A stretch of 64,000 nucleotides of DNA from Myoxocephalus aenaeus (Eukaryota > Chordata > Actinopteri > Perciformes > Cottidae). The notes below the pieces were generated by a model. It worked only from the letters and a program-made list of their open reading frames with translations. It was not told the origin of the DNA and did not search any database. Numbering within the stretch: the stretch's first letter is position 1; each line of letters starts with the position of its first letter. A program made the translations under genes and the position numbers. This document shows, one piece after another, positions 13,131 to 24,583 of this stretch. The stretch covers positions 316,501 through 380,500 of the forward strand of contig JBAMJR010000187.1 of assembly GCA_038501785.1 (NCBI GenBank), given 5' to 3'.

Positions 13131-14181
13131 ATCACACCTACGTCGACTCATTAATTTTTTTCTGTTGTATTCTTATCTTTGGCTTGCACAGCATGAATTA
13201 CTTTACCCATCTCACTGGCAAAAGCAATGCCTCCTTTGAGGGCTTCAATGTCATGATAACTGGAGTCACTGATGGTTGTGGATTTAAGCATTTGCTGCAA
13301 AACATGAATTAGAATTGTTGGTGTATGGGATACTATAGCATATATGTGCATGTTGTGTTGATACAGAATTAACTGGAACACATGATTTTCATCTCAAAGC
13401 CCTGCGGTCTCCTGAGATTGGAGCCACTAAGCCTGTGATAGCCCCCCAGGGCCCACCTGTCAACACACATGCAGACAAACAAGTGCTGCTGGTGATGTTC
13501 CATTAAATCCAACTGTTGGGCCAATCACAGCTGCTATTTTTAGAACTATTTTTTAGAACTGTTTCCACCTACAGAAAGACACTGGAGTGACCGGACTGTC
13601 CGGGGCATGAACGATCATGCAAGTTGTATGTATGGGTCCTTAAGTTATAAAACTGTGTCCACCATCTGGCGTGTCCTTTTTTGTTTTATTGCATTTTATT
13701 TTTCATTGCATTTAACTAATTCACATTATAATAAAAACGGTTCCCCACTAATCACTTGTCTAAAACCATCATTATGTTTTATTGTTTCCACAACTGGAAA
13801 CTAAATATATTTCTAGCCAACAATGTGTTGAGGGAATGACTTATTGCGCCATGGTGAAAAAACCACTTCCTAAATACCAGCAAGTTGTGCGCTCTTGGAA
13901 AGTTGTGCCGGCAGACTTCAGGGAGGCATCTCTGTCTGCTGGTGTCGGACTCCTCAGGAATGCAGCGGGAAGTGTGAGAAGTCTTGCTTCAACTAAAAGT
14001 AGGACGGAGCTCAGTTTTCCTCATGTTGCCCTATTGAGTTTTAAACCATTGTTAGGTTTTTTTTCTTCCTGTGAGAGCATGTTAACCAGAGCGCGTGTCC
14101 AAGAAGTCACTTTAAACTTCACATCGTCGACCTTCAAGGATTATTAAAGGCTGAGAGCTTCACGGAGACTTCTTCAGCGTC
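13131..14181 (+). other. ifih1 3' UTR and fap upstream region
   Basis: This 1-kb gap separates the ifih1 stop from the fap start codon on the same strand. AATAAA at 13730-13735 is the best candidate poly(A) signal for ifih1. The remaining 400 bp before ATG 14182 should hold the fap promoter and 5' UTR; no TATA box stands out. A 121-codon open frame at 13782-14147 has no recognisable protein character. Confidence 0.6.
13730..13735 (+). terminator. Candidate ifih1 poly(A) signal
   Basis: Canonical AATAAA about 600 bp after the ifih1 stop codon and upstream of the fap first exon. It is assigned by position only. Confidence 0.45.
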
Positions 14182-17100
14182 ATGGTCAGTAATTTATTTA
14201 TCAGCTCAAAAACAGAGAGAGGACATAAACATAACTTGATCATTGGTAAATGTGAATGACTGACTGTGGACCGTGTGTGCAGCTATCTGTTGGGATAAAT
14301 GGACTACAAAACGAGAATCTGCAGCGTCAGCTTGATTCTTTTGCAACTTTTGTGTCACCTTTCACAGGGCTGCAGCAAGGTGCTGTGGGCTGTGATAGGG
14401 GCGGCTGTCGTCATCACGTTAATAACGATCTCAGCAGTTTATTACAGCAGTAAGTTGAAGCTCGCTTTTCTTTCTCTCTGTGAGCCTGTTCTCCCTGTTG
14501 GAGCTCTGTGTGAAAATAGCCCAAAACTATGTAACACGAAAGAGAAAAACCCATCAAGTATCTATCCTACGTATTTATTATAGAGCGTAGTAAAACAAAT
14601 ATCACATGAATGCTTATGATTCGTTAATTTCTTGTTTCTCTTATATTTTTATTTTTTTACTTTGTTTTGCTTCCTAAATGTGTGTATTTCTTAGTATACG
14701 TTTGTCTTGTTTCAGTAACAAACGTGTGAACGAACAGACTGCGATTATATGATTTATAAGTGGCTCTTATATGGATCAACAGAGTAATAGCACGCTGCAG
14801 GAAGTTATAGCGCCACCCCGTGACGTGTAGATGGATGCGTTTTAAAAAAAAATCTAACTCCAACATTTTACTTTTTAGGTACAATTTTGCCGTACTTTAT
14901 TTGAGTATTTTACTTTTATGCTACTCTCTACTTCTACTCCACCAATTTTGAAGGGAAACGTTGTACTTTTTACTCCACTGCGTTTATTTGATAACTTTCT
15001 GTGATTTAGGTTATTCATATAACATATAAATGAATTTATCTTAGATCAAGCCACCTAGCAGTATGTAAAGTAATAAAGATTACTCTCATCTTCTACAGCT
15101 GCAACACTGAAGTGATGTAAACATTATTACATCACTAAATGTAATCCAGTAATATCATTCTGAAAAGGGCTGTTGTGTATGATCAGAATCAGAAATCAGA
15201 AACCGTTTATTTGCCAGGAATGTTTTCACACAAACGAGGAATTTTTTGAGGCGGAAGGTGCATACATTGGACATGGACATGGGACGTAAGACGAGACAAA
15301 CAACAATCAACAATCAACAATCAACGAAAACAACAGTGCAATTGGTATTAAAATATGTGTAAGATAAGCAAGTGCTCAGTCAACAGACAACAAAGTGACG
15401 TGTATTTAAGTTAAAGTGTATGTTAAAGTGACGAGTGTTTAAGTATGCGGTGTGCAGAGGAGTGAATGGTAAAGAGAAATAAAAATAAAGAAGAGAAAAT
15501 AAAAATAAAAATACAAATTAAGAGTTAAGAGTTAAAATTAAAAATTAAAAATTAAAATAGCTGGGGGTGGCAGAGACAGTCAGTGGGGGACCCGAGCCCC
15601 ATTGATGAGCCCGACTGCTGACGGGAAGAAACTGTTTGTGTGGCGTGAGGTCTTGGTCCTGATGGACCTCAGCCTCCTGCCAGAGGGGAGGGACTCGAAC
15701 AGGATATGTCCAGGGTGAGAGGGGTCAGCTGCAATCTTCCTAGCTCGCCTCAGAGTCCTGGAGGCGAACAAGTCCTGGAGGGATGGCAGATTACAGCCAA
15801 TCACCCTCTCAGCAGAGCGGATGATGCGCTGCAGCCTGGCCTTGTCCTTGGCAGTGGCTGCGGTGTGCCAGACGGTGATGGAGGAGCAGAGGATGGACTC
15901 AACGATGGCAGTGTAGAAGTGCACCATCACCATCATTTTCATCGGCAGGTTGAACTTCTTCAGCTGCCTCAGGAAGAACATCCTCTGCTGGGCCTTCTTG
16001 ACGATGGAGCTGATGTTCAGTTCCCACTTGAGGTCCTGGGAAATGATGGAGCCCAGGAAGCGGAAGGACTCCACAGCGTCGACGGGGGAGTCACACAGGA
16101 TGAGAGGGGCGGGTGGGGCTGCGTTCTTTCTGAAGTCCACAACCATCTCCACTGTCTTCAGAGCGTTGAGCTCCAGGTTGTTCTGGCTGCACCAGGTCAC
16201 CAGGTGGTCAGTCTCCCACCTGTAGCTATTGTACATGATGTGATGCTAATAATAATTATGTAGGCCAATTTTACTTGATTTAATTGTGTGTGTGTAATGT
16301 TATCATTGCAGTATTGCAACTTTTACTTGAGATATTAATTATTATTCTACCACTGGATTTATTGTATTGCTTTAGGCAACCGGCCTTAATGCAGCATGTG
16401 CATCATTTCAGAGTCTGATGGTCCCAAAAGGATATTCACCCTCGACGATTACTTCAATGACACCATTAGGTGGCGTTCCTACAATTTGTATTGGATATCA
16501 GGTAAATATATATTACACAGGTTGCTTTTATGGGCAAGACAATTAATGAATCATGTTGTGTACAAATCTCTCACAAGCGTTTTTTAATGTCTTTTATATC
16601 TGCAGACAAGGAATATCTGCATAAAACAAGAGATGGGAATATCTTCATCCACAATGCTGAAACAAATGAGGAGTCCCTCTATTTGAGCAATTCAACCTTT
16701 GTAATATATTTGTATTTTCTAATATGAACACTTTGTAACAAAAAAAACGCAGTGATAATCCAGAATAATAACCTATATGATACTAATATTTTCATAATCA
16801 TTCTCATGTAGGCTCAAGTGGATGCCACAGATTACATGTTGTCAGGTGATTACAGATACATCGCTTTTGAAAGCAATTTCACAAAGGTGAGAAACTCCCA
16901 GTGAATATCTCCTGTGTGTTTTGACAATATTTCAACTTCACAAGAGGGTCACTGCAAATGTCACCTTACATTTGTTCATCATAAAAAAACGTCACGACAC
17001 AACGTCTGAAACTAAGTTTTGTGTTCGCACTCCGACAGAAATGGAGGCATTCATACACAGCCTCTTACTCCATCTATGACAGGGAGAATTCGTAAGTTGC

Positions 17101-20100
17101 AGTGTTTTATTGTGATACAGTCCATAATTTCTCATTGTATGAATGGACACAAAGACTAAAAGGGAGGGATGTATTTGGTATCACCCTAAATTATATTTAT
17201 ATGTCTTTCCAGAACATTTGTTATGCCTGTGACTCTTCCAACTGTTGTGCAGTACTTTGCCTTCGCCCCAACGGGAAACAAATATGTAAGTTTACTCCAG
17301 GCATCCTTGTCCAGCTGCTTCAACATCACTGACTTTGAAATATGTGGCCATGGTATGTGAGGCAACATGGGACTCCAACATAAATATCAGGTCCTACAAG
17401 ACTGTTGTTAAAAAGTGTACTGGATGAAGTAAAATTATGAATCTGAGTATGGATTTGTACCATATTTGTAATCAAGAACTATAACTACATTTTGATTTGC
17501 AGGCATACGTCTCAGACTTCAATGTTTTCTTCAAATCTGATGTAACTTCTGAAACAGTACAAGTAACCCACAATGGGAAAAAAAATGAAATCCTTAACGG
17601 TGTCCCTGACTGGGTGTATGAGGGTAAGTAACATTCACTCTTCCTCAGGTGTGCATCTGTGTCTCTTTATGGAAGATGATTACCAATTTATTTTCTTCCA
17701 ACAATTTCAGAGGAAGTATTTGCGTCAAACGGGGCGATATGGTGGTCATCAACTGGAAAATTCTTGGCTTATGCAGAGTTCAATGATACAAATGTTCACA
17801 AAATTGAGTTCTCTTGGTATGGAGCTGAGCAGTATCCAGAGACCGTGTCTGTTCCATACCCAAAGGTGGGATTCAATATTTACAGTGCCTTTTAAAAGTA
17901 TACACCCCCTTTGGCGTGTTTCTTTTTTTGTTGCATTGTAACCTGGAATTAAAATACATTTTATTTGGATTTTACGTAATAGACCTACAGAAAATAGTAA
18001 AAATTTGTATAAAAAAAAATATATCCCCCATACCTTTTACCTCCACACATATTATTTCCCCGATAAATTACTTTTTTCTGTAGAGCAAAAAGCTTACAGT
18101 GGTCCTACGACAGATACTCCAATCTCTCTTGTGGCACCTTCCATCTCCTTCAGGGTTATCTTTGCTCTATTTGTTGCCTCTCTGAATAAATGCCTTCCTG
18201 GTCCGTGAGTATTGGGCCTCTCTTGGCAGGTTGGTTGTAGTGCCATATTTCCATTTAATTTCAAGGTTGTAATGCATCAAAATTGAGACAAAGTGGAGGT
18301 TTATGGCACAACTCCACCTTCTACTTAGAGTGCATGGAGAAGGGAAGGGAAGAGATGACCTTGATGAAGGCCATACGTCAAAATACGTTGGGTTAAACAC
18401 CAACGTTGTTCTGTACACTACAAGTGTTGCTGGAGTTTGAACTTTCTCAAGGCCGCAAAATAGGAAAAACGCCATGGTTGGTGAATACTTTTGCAAGGCA
18501 CTACATTTTCATTTATTGTCCACATTATATGGGCACATTGTCCATAATTTATCTTCCTCACATTTTCATGCAATATTGTTTTTTTTAAATGCTCCTGATT
18601 TGGTGCAGGCTGGATCTCCCCTTACCAAGGTGAAACTGTTTGTGGTTGATACCACGAATCCATCCCGCCGCACACAGGTGGTCGCCCCCGTGTCTGTTGC
18701 TTCTGGGTCTGTATATTCTTCACTTCATAGCATCAATTATATCAAACTTCATTGAAAACAGAGGCAAACACAATATCCTCATGGTCTGCCTTACCTTGTC
18801 ACTTTCTATTGCCTTTGCTCAGCGATCACATGTTGTGCTCAGTGACCTGGGTTACAGACGAACGTGTCGCTGTGCAGTGGGTCACGAGAAAACAGAATTA
18901 CGTGGTTGTACAGATCTATGACTTTGATGAAACAGGCTGGCAAGAAAAACAGGTAGCTGTCATGAACAATGTGTTGAATTCATGGTCTTTTGAGGAAACA
19001 CTAATTAACTCCAATAAATGTCTCTGTTCTCTATAGAAATTTGAGCAAACAAGCAAGACGGGATGGGTTGGCCATGTAAGTTTCTAAGAGGTTGCACCAT
19101 TGATTGTGAATAAACTGTTTGATCCGGTGTATGACTTTAAAATATCACCTTTTTTTTCAGTACGTCCCCTTACCTCTTTTCTTTGCTGATGATAAACTCA
19201 GTTTCTACAAAGTCATGAGTGACACTCAGGGCTACAAACATATTCATTTTGTGAAAGATGTAAGTATATTTCAATTATATTTATGCAAGATAAACTGCAC
19301 AGTAGCTTTTATCCCGTCTTTGGTGTTGATTGTTGTATTCACTCCTCTTGTGAAGGGCAACATGACGCCTATCACTTCTGGGAAGTGGGAAGTCATCTAT
19401 ATATCCAAGTTAACAAAAGATGCCATGTGAGTGATGTACACGTAAAACTACACACAACTTAAAGTATATAAGAAAGTGAATACAAGTAAATCTGACTCAT
19501 TCTCTACAGTTATTTTGTGAGTAATGAGTACCAAGGAATCCCGGTGAAGAGAAATCTTTACAAGTAAGGAAATCTTTTAATCTCTGTGATGTATTCTTGG
19601 ACCCCAGGACGACTGTCATGACTTGGTCGTCATAACTGATGTGAGTTGTTTGTTTATCAGGGTTGTTATTGGAAGCAGCCCTTCTGCTCCTCAGTGTCTC
19701 ACCTGTGACCTGCGTAAGGACAGGTGTCAGTACAACTCAGCTTACTTCAGCTTTGACGCCTCTTACTACCGGATGGACTGCTACGGTCAGTTACCCATCG
19801 CCATCTTCTCTTAAGCAATAACTCATTCACGGTGTTGAGGGTCATCTGTGGCAAGAAGCATCTGCGAACAATAAGCTGTGCTAAGACTTCCAAAGTGGTA
19901 CAGAAGACTTGATGTTTGATAAACTAATTGTACATTTTCTATTTTTGTTTTTACCAGGACCTGGGTTCCCCATCTACACACTCATGGACAACAGGGGCTC
20001 AGGTGCAGGTCTGTATCCGTCCTAACCCTAAGCCCATTGTTGAATTATTTAGTTCATTAATATCATCTCATTTTATTTGCTGCACAAATGTGCACAGATT

Positions 20101-23100
20101 AATAATGTATATATTATTATTTTGTTGTTCTAGCATAACTAAATAACTGAAACATTCTTAAATCTTGTGTCAGTTATACAAAAGTAAAATCTATTATGTG
20201 TTATGGTGATATCAGCTCTGTACTTTCCACAATGATTCTGGGAAGGTTGCGTCAAGAGAGGTGGCAGATCTCGAAGGTTAACAGTTAGGGGTTTAAAAGC
20301 AGAAATATTTTTGATATTCACTTGGATACGAGTTTTTGTACAAATTCGTAATTTCCAGCATGAGAATAGTTAGTTATTCAAATCTCTTTTTTTTTCTTCT
20401 TCTTTTTTTTGTCAGAGCTCTCCATTCTTGAAGAGAACACGGAACTGCAAAACATTCTGTCAGAATTCCAAATGCCAACAATGCAGCATGGCACATTAAA
20501 GGTTGCAGGATATGGTGAGACACGTTTAAAGATCCCTTCCAGTATGTTTGACGATGTCAGGTTCCAGGTTTAACAAATTTGGACCCAATGCATTGATTTA
20601 ATAACACAGAAAGAGTTCAACAATTATTGATGATGATGATATTTAAAACAGGTTCCCTTACTCCCTTTTCACTGGTCACCCAAATGTAGTATTATGTATC
20701 AGAATCAGATTCAGAATCAGCTTTATTGGCCATGTGTGTTTACACATACATGGACTTTGACTCCGGTTTCACTTAGCTCTTCGTACTTATACACAATATA
20801 CAATAAACAAGATTAATATAAAAAAAGACAAAAAAAGACATTAAAGACAACAGTAGTCAAAAAAGTGCAAATAGTATCTGCTTTATTATTAATTTCAGTC
20901 CAATGTTTCAGTTTATTTAATACATTATCAATTAAGGAGTATAAATGACACAATCTTGTTTAGTATTCTTTATTTTATGGGTTGTGTTGTTAATCTACCT
21001 CTGATTTTGGAGTAGTACAGCATGTCATAACGTTTTTGTTTTTTTGCCAGATCTTTGGTATCAAATGATGTTACCACCAAATTTTAAGAAGTCTAAAAAG
21101 TATCCTCTTCTGATTGATGTGTAAGTAAACAATACTCCTCAGCATGCTACAGCTCAACATAATTCTGTGAGCGTTCGTAAACATTTGATGGCATCTGCTG
21201 GTGCTGACCTGTGCAGGTATGGAGGCCCCTGCAGTCAAGAAGTGGACTATCGTTTTAAGCTGAATTGGGGCACGTACCTCTCCAGTTCAAACGAGATCAT
21301 CATTGCCAGCTTTGATGGAAGGGGAAGCGGTTACCAAGGTGATGAAATAATGCATGCAATCTACAGACGCCTTGGGACGTTCGAAGTGGAGGATCAGATA
21401 TCAGCAGTGAGGTAACGTGTGTCTTTACAGTCAATCACCTCATGTTATATTGCATGCTCCGTGAAGGGATCCCATTTGTTGGCTTTACCTCTCTGACAAG
21501 CAAAGTTGTATCATATTATTCTATATATATTATTATGATATATTATTCACAAAGATTGAAAAGTAAGTAGAAAAGAGTCCATTGTTTTTGTTGCTAATAC
21601 ATTATTTATGTGTTGTAGGAAATTCATCGACATGGGTTTTATCGACAAAGACCGAATAGCAATATGGGGCTGGGTAAGTTGCATTGTCTTGTTGCTCTCT
21701 GTATTTGTCGTATACTTATCTTCTTATTCAGTGTTTTTACATTCACTAAATCCAATCTGTTCTGACTTCCAGTCATATGGTGGCTACGTCACCTCGATGG
21801 CCTTGGGTGCTGGAACTGGACTCTTCAAATGTGGAATAGCAGTCGCCCCGGTGGCTAAGTGGGAATATTATGGTCGGTGTTTATACATACTATATTATAT
21901 ATTTCTACAATCTATTCTAAGATAACTATTTCCCTCACATGACATACTTTCTACAGTGTAATTGAGAGTTCTTCACACGGTTGACACTTGTGATCAAAGT
22001 CAATGTAACAGTAGCAGAGATGTCGTCATTTTTCTATTCCATGCATTCTTCTCCTTTGACAAAACCTGGCGTCTCTGTTACCCACAATGCAACCCGACCC
22101 CAGACAATTTGGTTGGAGATTCAGGTGCGTTTTCCAAGTGCTGGCTAATGTAGCCTCAAGCCAAGTACCTCAAGCTGAGATGAGAAGCAGGCTTCAGAGG
22201 TCTGGTACTTCCCTCTAAGTCCCCGAGACCCCCTTCAAACTTATAGTCGTCAGCCCCAACTGACTCAAGTGACATCACTTGAGGCAGTTTATAAGATTCC
22301 ATGCAAAATATGTCCACATATTCAGCAGTACTCATCAAGACCTGTCAACAGACTTTGATAATTCTGTACACATGACATCTTTTGCACTTCTGTCCATCCT
22401 GGGAGAGGGATCTTCCTCTGTTGCTCTTCCGAAGGTTTCTTCTCCGTTAAAGGTTTTTCCTGTACTGATGTGAGGATCCCGGGACAGATGATGTTGTATG
22501 TGTACAGATTCAAAAGCCCTCAAAGGCAAATGTGTGATATGTGACTTGGGGCTGTACAAAAGAAATTTAATTTAATGGATGTGTAAATCAATTGAGTTCC
22601 CTCCCCTCTGTAAAGGTGTAAAATCTCCATATCAATCGTGTCAACTCTCTCAAAACATATTCCCTTCTGTTTAATAAATGTAATTTGTATACTATGTGCT
22701 GTATAATTGTGATATTTTCTTTGCAGATGCAGTGTACACCGAACGCTACATGGGCAATCCCTCAGAGAATGCTGACTCTTACAAGGTAGACTTTAGACAA
22801 GTCAACTCTATCACAATACTCTTTTCAAACTGCACAATACTGACTTGAGACATATAGTACATTTTTAATGGTGACATATCTCTTTTATCTAACAGAATTC
22901 CACAGTGACATCCAGAGCAATGAACTTTAAAACAGTCGACTATCTATTGGTTCACGGCACAGCAGATGGTAGGTTTCATCAAAATACTCTTATTTTCAGT
23001 CTTTGAGCATGTGGTAGCCCTATTTCTCAACAGTTTACCAGGTAACGCAGTAAAGCCTTTCACTAATGGACCCTGTTTGCCTTGAGCTTTGATGTTCATT

Positions 23101-23503
23101 CACATAGTGAAAACACTGTCTTTCCTGTAGACAATGTCCATTTCCAGCAGGCAGCACAGATCTCCAAAGCGCTGGTGGACAAGCAAGTGGACTTTGAGAC
23201 GATGGTAAATATTGACTCAGGGAAGTGGGACTAATATTGGCCTTGATGGTGTCGATTTAATGAAGGTTTCAAATGGGGGGAAAAGCTGCCATGTCTTATA
23301 ATGCATAGTCTTAAATATATGGTTTAAAATGTGTATAATGTGATATTGGAATTCAGAATTTTAGAGGCTATGTACTGATCTGAACTTGCCATTCATTTCA
23401 GTGGTACACAGACAAGAACCATGCTCTCAGAGGATCAGCCTTCTATCACACATACACCCTCATGAGCCGCTTCCTGCAGAAATGCCTCATTGATCCCAAA
23501 TAG
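14182..23503 (+). CDS. fap: Fibroblast activation protein alpha / DPP4-family serine peptidase (26 exons)
   Basis: Type II membrane prolyl peptidase that trims Xaa-Pro dipeptides extracellularly. Exons: 14182-14184, 14368-14449, 16412-16501, 16606-16700, 16812-16886, 17039-17091, 17213-17285, 17503-17623, 17711-17865, 18609-18706, 18823-18952, 19037-19075, 19161-19259, 19356-19426, 19510-19563, 19661-19785, 19958-20002, 20416-20514, 21051-21120, 21217-21411, 21619-21673, 21773-21872, 22727-22785, 22896-22968, 23131-23204, 23402-23503. Phases join to 744 aa (human FAP 760, DPP4 766), with the same 26-exon plan. A signal-anchor helix (about 5-27) precedes the beta-propeller. Substrate-binding Glu pair is E198/E199 (DWVYEEEVF). 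Catalytic triad is S610 (GWSYGG), D686 (GTADDN) and H718 (DKNHAL). WVTDER, ITSGKWE, VYGGPCSQ and FIDMGFID favour FAP, as does the position between gcg and ifih1. D643 replaces the FAP-specific Ala657. Exon 1 codes only Met. Confidence 0.85.
14865..16355. mobile_element. Old fish DNA-type repeat split by a LINE (fap intron 2)
   Basis: 14865-15180 and about 16245-16355 look like two halves of one abundant fish repeat. Landmarks on the left are TTTGAGTATTTTACTTTTAT, CTTCTACTCCAC and TTGTACTTTTTACTCCACTG. On the right there is TGCAACTTTTACTTGAGAT. A LINE at 15181-16240 sits between them. No coding capacity of its own. Family assignment is by memory of the consensus, not by a search. Confidence 0.5.
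15181..16240 (-). mobile_element. 5'-truncated LINE retrotransposon with reverse-transcriptase C-terminus
   Basis: The minus strand encodes an uninterrupted 218-aa frame (16236-15580) typical of the C-terminal part of a fish LINE ORF2. It includes FRFLGSIISQDLKWE, AQQRMFFLRQLKKFNLP, FYTAIVESILCSSITVW and a PSHPGHILFESLPSGRRLRS block. The 3' UTR runs toward lower coordinates, with A/T-rich simple repeats near 15480-15560 (on the plus strand AAATTAAAAATTAAAA). It ends at ATCAGAATCAGAAATCAGAA around 15181. The catalytic half of the reverse transcriptase is missing, so the copy is dead on arrival. An L2/Rex-like clade is likely but not proven. The intact frame suggests a young insertion. Confidence 0.85.
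17883..18503. mobile_element. Non-autonomous DNA transposon with terminal inverted repeats (fap intron 9)
   Basis: The left end begins CAGTGCCTTTTAAAAGTATA. The right end is GGTGAATACTTTTGCAAGGC followed by ACTA, whose complement TAGTGCCTTGCAAAAGTATT matches it with a few mismatches. Such ends flank many non-autonomous elements in fish genomes. The roughly 620-bp interior has no long open frame. The target duplication is unclear (TA or AC at most). Confidence 0.72.
20697..20885 (-). mobile_element. LINE 3'-UTR fragment (fap intron 18)
   Basis: The stretch begins ATCAGAATCAGATTCAGAAT and continues CAGCTTTATTGGCCATGTGT, then TTTGACTCCGG. This is the widespread 3' tail of fish LINEs, here in the minus orientation like the larger copy at 15181-16240. 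No coding sequence remains. Confidence 0.75.
22340..22585 (+). mobile_element. Fish retroposon 3'-end fragment (fap intron 22)
   Basis: Landmarks are GCACTTCTGTCCATCCTGGG, AGAGGGATCTTCCTCTGTTG, AAGGTTTCTTCTCC, AAAGCCCTCAAAGGCAAATG and TTGGGGCTGTACAAA. The order matches a common fish retroposon 3' end. The preceding 150 bp (22186-22335) may be an older part of it. Confidence 0.65.
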
Positions 23504-23836
23504 ATGTGAAGAATGTGGCAGCATTTTTTTTCTATTGTGTGTATTTTTTAAATCTTGTTTGTCAGGATGAACATTGTTTTTTTGTAGTCCACATTTATTT
23601 TAGTTTTTTATGTGAAATGGATGTTTAAATGCTCACACAAATGAGCATTAGGGATTCTTTGTCAACATATCTGACATTGAAAAAATACTCAAAGCCATGT
23701 ATGCATTTATGTTTGAAAACATTCTTTTATGTGAATATGATATCACACAATAGATAAATTGCACGGCACTGATTTGTTGTGTGAGTGTTATAATATGTGT
23801 AGCAGTCATGTTTTAAAGATTAAACATTGTTTTAAA

Positions 23837-23842
23837 ATAAAA
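23837..23842 (+). terminator. Candidate fap poly(A) signal
   Basis: AATAAA 334 bp downstream of the fap stop codon, inside a T-rich 3' UTR. Confidence 0.55.
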
Positions 23843-24013
23843 CTGATTGATTATTTGTACAGTATATTCTAAGTCTTTTGGATAAACAATTACAATAAAA
23901 ATAATTAATAATTGATGCATATTTTGTCTCTATCAATACATGATCCTACATTTCAAAGCATACACACATGCAAATAATGTGGAGAAAATAATGACTTGTA
24001 TAATACAAAATAC

Positions 24014-24014
<1 letters not shown>

Positions 24015-24067
<53 letters not shown>
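24015..24067. repeat. (AT)n microsatellite
   Basis: An uninterrupted alternating A/T run of about 53 bp lies between fap and gcg. It is likely length-polymorphic. Confidence 0.97.
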
Positions 24068-24068
<1 letters not shown>

Positions 24069-24348
24069 CTTTGTTGTCTGTGCATGATACAACTAAGTAT
24101 TCCGTTTTTGCTTCATGACACTTGAGAGGCAGTAATTTGAACATGTATGGGTGCCAGTATTTGTCAGTGTTTGTTTGACAGGGTGGAGGTCATGTTTGAT
24201 TGCAACACCTAAAGTGGCAGCTTGCTTTAAACAAAGTCAAATACATTCAGTGGACTGAGATGGAAGCTGACTAATGGGTTGAGAGTAACAGAGGATGCTG
24301 AGGTTTCAGTGACGGGGGAGTCACCTGGGAGAATGCTCCTCAGCTCCA

Positions 24349-24357
24349 CTATATAAG
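24349..24357 (+). promoter_or_regulatory. gcg TATA box
   Basis: CTATATAAG lies about 30 bp before the inferred transcription start and about 110 bp before a strong splice donor (CACAG|GTGAGA) that ends a non-coding first exon. Vertebrate proglucagon genes have a TATA box and an untranslated exon 1, so the arrangement fits. Confidence 0.75.
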
Positions 24358-24379
24358 ACTGGGCAGATCAAGAAGAGGA

Positions 24380-24462
24380 CCATGAAACAGCTTCAGAGGG
24401 AAGAAGGGCACCAATCGCAATTTACAATCCTTCTCTCAGACGCTTGACAGCAAGGAGCACAG
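24380..24462 (+). other. gcg non-coding exon 1
   Basis: The 5' edge is estimated from the TATA box. The 3' edge is the donor at 24463 (GTGAGA). No start codon in frame with the signal peptide occurs here. Translation starts in exon 2 (24573-24678). Confidence 0.65.
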
Positions 24463-24467
24463 GTGAG

Positions 24468-24503
24468 AATATATATATATATATATATATAAATATATAT
24501 ATA
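24468..24503. repeat. (AT)n microsatellite in gcg intron 1
   Basis: An AT-alternating run with one AAA interruption begins five bases inside the intron. It directly follows the splice donor, so length changes sit close to a splice site. Confidence 0.95.
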
Positions 24504-24583
24504 CATTATATTTTATTTCTCTCATCCTGCATTGAAATATTCTCACAGTGTCTTTCTCTGCTCATCTTTCAGAAGCTCAAACG

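Larger units (their letters stand above)
23504..24348 (+). other. fap 3' UTR and gcg upstream region
   Basis: The fap 3' UTR is T-rich and most likely ends after AATAAA at 23837-23842. A second AATAAA lies near 23893. A long (AT)n microsatellite follows at 24015-24067. The last 250 bp before the TATA box form the proximal gcg promoter. TGACGGGGGAGTCACC at 24310-24325 is a possible factor-binding site, but I cannot assign it. Confidence 0.6.

Noticed and set aside
13782..14147. 121-aa open frame just before fap
   Set aside because: No splice-consistent link to fap, no recognised protein features, and it ends before the fap start; most likely a chance frame in UTR/promoter DNA.
15706..16263. 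185-aa plus-strand open frame
   Set aside because: It lies antisense to the LINE ORF2 tail, whose protein on the minus strand is clearly recognisable.
16376..16411. Alternative acceptor for fap exon 3 at TTTAG|GCAACC
   Set aside because: Using it with exon 2 phase 1 runs into an immediate stop (TAA); the acceptor at 16410-16411 keeps the frame.
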